Of a stretch of DNA of 64,000 nt, positions 60,675 through 64,000 are shown piece after piece; positions within the stretch are counted from its first letter, which is position 1, and each line of letters starts with the position of its first letter. Origin of the DNA: Heterotrichella gracilis (Eukaryota; Sar; Xanthophyceae; Tribonematales; Xanthonemataceae). The position numbers and the translations under genes were made by a program. The notes beneath the pieces are model-generated. The model saw only the letters and a list, made by a program, of their open reading frames with translations, did not search any database and had not been told where the DNA came from. The stretch spans positions 23,039-87,038 of the forward strand of contig JAULBX010017859.1 of the NCBI GenBank assembly GCA_032358255.1, read 5' to 3'.

Positions 60675-62789
60675 ATGGACTTACGTTACACAAGAAATAT
60701 TGGAATTGCAGCTCACATTGATGCCGGTAAAACGACCTGTACAGAGCGTATTTTGTATTACACCGGTGTGAATCACAAAATTGGTGAGGTTCACGATGGT
60801 GCTGCAACAATGGACTGGATGGCTCAGGAGCAAGAACGTGGTATTACCATCACTTCTGCTGCGACTACCTGTTTTTGGAAATACCGCAATAACAATTATA
60901 AAATTAATATTATTGATACTCCGGGTCACGTTGATTTTACCGTTGAGGTAAATCGTTCATTACGTGTATTAGACGGCTTAGTGTTTTTGTTTTCGGCAGT
61001 TGATGGTGTTGAGCCGCAATCTGAAACTAACTGGCGCTTAGCTGATAATTATAATGTGACTCGTATCGGTTTCGTTAACAAAATGGATCGTCAGGGTGCT
61101 GACTTTCTTAAAGTAGTTAAGCAAACCCGTGAAATTTTAGGCGGAAACGCTGTTCCTCTTCAATTACCAATTGGTGCTGAAGAAAACTTTATTGGTGTGG
61201 TTGATTTGATCAACTTCCGCGGTATTGTTTGGAATGAAGAAGATAAAGGAATGACCTTTAAAGAAGTACCTATTCCTGCAGACATGATGGAAGAGGCTTT
61301 GGAGTGGAGAGAGAAAATGTTAGAAGCAGTTTCTGACTTTGATGATAATATCATGCAAAAGTTCTTTGATGCTCCTGAGACAATTACTGAAAGAGAAGTG
61401 TTAGACGCTTTGCGTAAAGCTTGCGTAGCAAATAAAATTGTTCCAATGGTGTGTGGTTCTGCCTTTAAAAATAAAGGTGTTCAAACCATGTTGGATTTGG
61501 TAATGGAATTAATGCCATCACCTTTAGATAAAGACGTGATCAGAGGAACTAACCCTGACACTGAACAAGAAGTGACTCGTAAACCTGAAGTTTCTGAACC
61601 GTTTACTGCTTTAGCATTTAAAATCGCAACCGATCCTTTCGTAGGTCGTTTGTGTTTTATTCGTGCGTATTCAGGACGTTTGGATGCAGGTTCTTATGTA
61701 TTTAACACACGTAGTGGTAATAAAGAGCGTATCTCTCGTATTTTCCAAATGCACGCGAACAAACAAAATCCGGTTGAATTTTTAGAGGCTGGTGATATTG
61801 GAGCGGTAGTTGGATTTAAAGATATTCGCACTGGTGATACCTTATGTGATGAGAAAAACCCAATCGTTCTTGAAGCGATGAATTTCCCTGAGCCGGTTAT
61901 TGCTATTGCAATTGAACCTAAAACTCAAGGTGACTTAGATCGTTTAGGAGTTGGCTTAAACAAATTAGCTGAAGAAGATCCTACTTTCCGTGTAAAAACG
62001 GACGAAGATTCTGGTCAAACCATTATCTCCGGTATGGGTGAGCTTCACTTAGAAATTATTGTTGATCGTTTAAAGCGTGAGTTTAAAGTTGAAGTGAACC
62101 AAGGTTCTCCTCAGGTAGCTTACAAAGAGGCAATCACCGGATCTATCGAACACCGTGAAGTTTACAAAAAACAATCAGGTGGTCGTGGTAAATTTGCCGA
62201 TATTAAATTCATAGTTGGACCAATTGACGAAGATTTTGATACCTCAAAAACAGGTGGTTTACAATTTATCAATGAAATTACCGGTGGTAATATTCCGCGT
62301 GAATTTATTCCGGCTGTTGAAAAAGGCTTTAAAGCTTCATTAAACAATGGTGTATTAGCCGGATATCCGTTAGTAGGATTAAAAGTAACATTAAAGGACG
62401 GTTCATACCACGCGGTTGACTCGGATGCTTTGTCTTTTGAGATCTGCGCTAAATCAGCTTACCGTGAGGCATTGCCTAAATGTAAGCCGGTTTTATTAGA
62501 GCCAATCATGAAAGTAGAGGTTTTAACACCTGAACAAAACATGGGTGATGTAGTAGGTGACTTAAACCGTCGTCGTGGTCAAATTGAAGGAATGGACTCT
62601 AAAGGTAATGCTCAAGTGATCAAAGCTAAAGTTCCACTTTCTGAAATGTTTGGTTATGTAACTCAGTTACGTACTTTAACTTCAGGCCGTGCTACTTCTA
62701 CAATCGAATTTAGCCATTACAACGAAGCTCCAAGCAACGTGGCACAAGATGTAATTTCAAAAGCAAAAGGTAAAACAGAAAAAGTTTAA
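60675..62789 (+). CDS. fusA: Elongation factor G
   Basis: GTPase of 704 residues that drives ribosomal translocation. Seen: G1 AHIDAGKTT (13-21), the switch region [12 protein letters not shown]3 DTPGHVD, G4 NKMD, then domain II (about 300-400), domain [21 protein letters not shown], domain IV with [11 protein letters not shown] and domain V with [30 protein letters not shown]. It lies eight bases after rpsG. tuf is not placed between fusA and rpsJ, as is normal for the phylum. Confidence 0.98.
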   Translation: MDLRYTRNIGIAAHIDAGKTTCTERILYYTGVNHKIGEVHDGAATMDWMAQEQERGITITSAATTCFWKYRNNNYKINIIDTPGHVDFTVEVNRSLRVLDGLVFLFSAVDGVEPQSETNWRLADNYNVTRIGFVNKMDRQGADFLKVVKQTREILGGNAVPLQLPIGAEENFIGVVDLINFRGIVWNEEDKGMTFKEVPIPADMMEEALEWREKMLEAVSDFDDNIMQKFFDAPETITEREVLDALRKACVANKIVPMVCGSAFKNKGVQTMLDLVMELMPSPLDKDVIRGTNPDTEQEVTRKPEVSEPFTALAFKIATDPFVGRLCFIRAYSGRLDAGSYVFNTRSGNKERISRIFQMHANKQNPVEFLEAGDIGAVVGFKDIRTGDTLCDEKNPIVLEAMNFPEPVIAIAIEPKTQGDLDRLGVGLNKLAEEDPTFRVKTDEDSGQTIISGMGELHLEIIVDRLKREFKVEVNQGSPQVAYKEAITGSIEHREVYKKQSGGRGKFADIKFIVGPIDEDFDTSKTGGLQFINEITGGNIPREFIPAVEKGFKASLNNGVLAGYPLVGLKVTLKDGSYHAVDSDALSFEICAKSAYREALPKCKPVLLEPIMKVEVLTPEQNMGDVVGDLNRRRGQIEGMDSKGNAQVIKAKVPLSEMFGYVTQLRTLTSGRATSTIEFSHYNEAPSNVAQDVISKAKGKTEKV

Positions 62790-62814
62790 TTAATATAAAA
62801 TACGTTCTTTTAAT

Positions 62815-63120
62815 ATGAGCCAGAGAATTAGAATAAAATTAAAATCGTACGATTTCAACCTAGTTGACAAGTCAGCAGAGAAAATCGTAAAAACTGTAAA
62901 AGCTACAGGTGCATTGGTGAATGGTCCAATTCCATTACCTACTAACAAACGTATTTTTACCGTGTTAAAATCACCACACGTTAACAAAAAGGCACGTGAT
63001 CAGTTTCAATTATGCGCTTACAAGCGTTTATTGGATATCTACAGCTCATCTTCTAAGACAGTTGACGCTTTAATGAAGTTAGAATTACCTAGCGGTGTTG
63101 AAGTAGAAATTAAAGTTTAG
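62815..63120 (+). CDS. rpsJ: 30S ribosomal protein S10
   Basis: Protein uS10 of 101 residues, full length: [53 protein letters not shown] and [11 protein letters not shown]. It joins the 30S head and, as NusE, takes part in transcription antitermination. It lies 25 bases after fusA. In the phylum rplC, rplD, rplW and rplB should follow; here the bacterial sequence stops shortly after this gene. Confidence 0.98.
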   Translation: MSQRIRIKLKSYDFNLVDKSAEKIVKTVKATGALVNGPIPLPTNKRIFTVLKSPHVNKKARDQFQLCAYKRLLDIYSSSSKTVDALMKLELPSGVEVEIKV

Positions 63121-63265
63121 CGAGAAGATCGCCAAGCGACGAATTATTAAAAAAATCAAAAATTAAATAAAAAAAACACTATTACGTTCACTCTTTAAAA
63201 AATTGATCTGTGTGTGTTTGAAAGAAATATCAAATTTAACTCTGGAAGGGATATTGTTTTAGAAA
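63121..63265. other. Junction zone between bacterial and non-bacterial sequence
   Basis: AT-rich, no ORF. Left of it lies an intact bacterial ribosomal operon; right of it lies sequence resembling animal transposable elements. The first 50-80 bases (CGAGAAGATCGCC, then A-rich) may still be bacterial. The exact breakpoint cannot be placed by eye. Confidence 0.6.
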
Positions 63266-63505
63266 ATGTTCTCAATTTTAGCCCATTTTAAAGTTTTTAA
63301 CACTTTGTATGAAAATTTAGTTCAGCCTATTTTGTCCTATGGTTCTGCTATTTGGGGAACGAGGGAATTTAAATGCATTAATACTGTTCAAAATCGTGCT
63401 TGCAGATTTTTCCTTGCAGTTGGGAATAAAACTCCAAATTTAGCAGTACGGGGCGACATGGGTTGGACCTTGCCTTTTACAAAACAAAAGGTATCCTCCC
63501 ATTAG
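63266..63505 (+). pseudogene. Fragment of animal LINE-type reverse transcriptase
   Basis: An open frame of 79 codons resembles the region behind the polymerase core of non-LTR retrotransposon reverse transcriptases of invertebrates and fish: LVQPILSYGSAIWG, then CINTVQNRACRFFLAVG and PNLAVRGDMGW, a very typical order. The catalytic YxDD part is missing, a TAG stands directly before the first Met in this frame, and similarity fades after GDMGW. It is a 5'- and 3'-truncated remnant. Bacterial retron or group II intron enzymes do not have this motif set. Confidence 0.82.
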
Positions 63506-63763
63506 TCAGACATGCCACTTGTCAGACAGCTTATAACAACATAGGACATGCATGACTGGACCACTAATCCCCTGCCTTCTACCCATCAATGTGGACTGTT
63601 CCATATGGTAGATAATTAAACACAGTAAACTGTGTTTAAAAAAGTTTTTATAGTAAATAAAAGTAAAACAGAAAAGTATTTAATGAATTAATAGTTTTTT
63701 CAGACAGATCAAGTTTTTTTTCAAGAACTTTTGTCTTTCTTGAGTCAATTTAGTTTATACAGT
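63506..63763. other. Non-coding AT-rich stretch with a short hairpin, non-bacterial in look
   Basis: No ORF or bacterial gene signal. An inverted repeat TTAAACACAG-TAAA-CTGTGTTTAA lies at 63616-63639, followed by A- and T-runs. It links the two transposon remnants and is probably part of the same eukaryotic DNA. Confidence 0.5.
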
Positions 63764-64000
63764 CTATTGCCATCTCAGCTTCAACAGATGACCTGCAGCG
63801 TCAAGGAACTCCGGTGTGTGCTGCATCGCTTCTAGCCAGGCATCTTGGACCTCATCTACAGGGAGAAGCGCTAGACCTGCTGCCCGTCGTATCCACTGTT
63901 GGACTGCTGGCTGTTCTTTATAGCCTACAGCCAACCCAGGTCTTGTGTCTTCCTCCATATGGCTTGGCTGTAGTGGAAGAAGCAGCCCTTCACTTCAGCA
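63764..64000 (-). pseudogene. Frameshifted fragment of MULE-type transposase
   Basis: Read on the minus strand from the window edge, the first part (about 63998-63935) gives GCFFHYSQAIWRKTQDLG, the highly typical motif of MULE transposase domains in animal and other eukaryotic genomes. The continuation, YKEQPAVQQWIRRAAGLALL then PVDEVQDAWLEAM, lies in a different frame, so a frameshift occurs near 63930-63945. It ends at TAG (63764). The rest of the element, including the DDE residues, would lie beyond the window. Broken, and so not expected to be active. Confidence 0.78.

Noticed and set aside
63266-63505. Bacterial retron, DGR or group II intron reverse transcriptase
   Set aside because: The motif set (YGSAIWG, RACRFFLAVG, GDMGW) is that of animal non-LTR elements, the YxDD core is absent, and there is no template repeat, accessory gene or intron RNA structure nearby.

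Overview
The window looks like a chromosomal segment of a member of the Bacteroidota (Flavobacteriia/Sphingobacteriia-like), AT-rich, with the marks of that phylum: a type IX secretion system (T9SS) sorting domain, a PorE-like TPR/PD40/OmpA protein, the TamB-TamL pair, the small DUF4295 ribosomal-cluster protein next to rpmB-rpmG, and promoters of the Bacteroidota form TTG-N19..21-TAnnTTTG in front of housekeeping genes (10251, 21714 on the minus strand, 23634, 59684). Species cannot be named from sequence alone.

Layout. 1-7.2 kb: PorE-like protein, a MacB-type permease, a DUF1761 membrane protein, a T9SS cargo protein, folD and a small exported protein. 7.2-12.8 kb: a repeat-filled spacer, then ffh, ribD, and the cluster rpmB-rpmG-DUF4295-SIMPL-ftsY, which puts both protein components of the SRP pathway within about 5 kb. 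12.8-23.2 kb: exported proteins of unknown role, a serine hydrolase with a cupin (overlapping stop/start), a class III aminotransferase, a TPMT-like methyltransferase overlapping a CNNM/CorC-type protein, an XRE regulator and rplS. 23.4-26.5 kb: tRNA-Leu(GAG), then a BlaI/BlaR1-type pair with a palindromic operator built into its promoter.

26.5-43.3 kb is rich in envelope genes: a patatin-Omp85 fusion, TamL, TamB, a DUF3667 membrane protein, two beta-barrel/DUF4421 proteins, a short Omp85-type barrel protein, an M48 protease and a Na/Pi cotransporter-type protein. 43.4-48.4 kb: an acyltransferase, a methyltransferase and a transglutaminase-like protein separated by two repeat-filled spacers, then ruvB. 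48.6-56.6 kb: a thioester-containing alpha-2-macroglobulin translationally coupled to penicillin-binding protein 1C. 56.7-63.1 kb: rpsA, then the str-type operon rpsL-rpsG-fusA-rpsJ.

The most unusual point is the right end. After rpsJ, where Bacteroidota normally continue with rplC and the rest of the S10 operon, about 0.88 kb follows that does not look bacterial: a fragment resembling the C-terminal part of an animal LINE-type reverse transcriptase, then a frameshifted fragment on the other strand resembling a MULE-type transposase. The simplest reading is a chimeric assembly joining bacterial and animal host DNA; a true insertion of bacterial DNA into an animal genome is the less likely alternative. 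I found no CRISPR array, prophage, complete insertion sequence or recognised defence island in the bacterial part.
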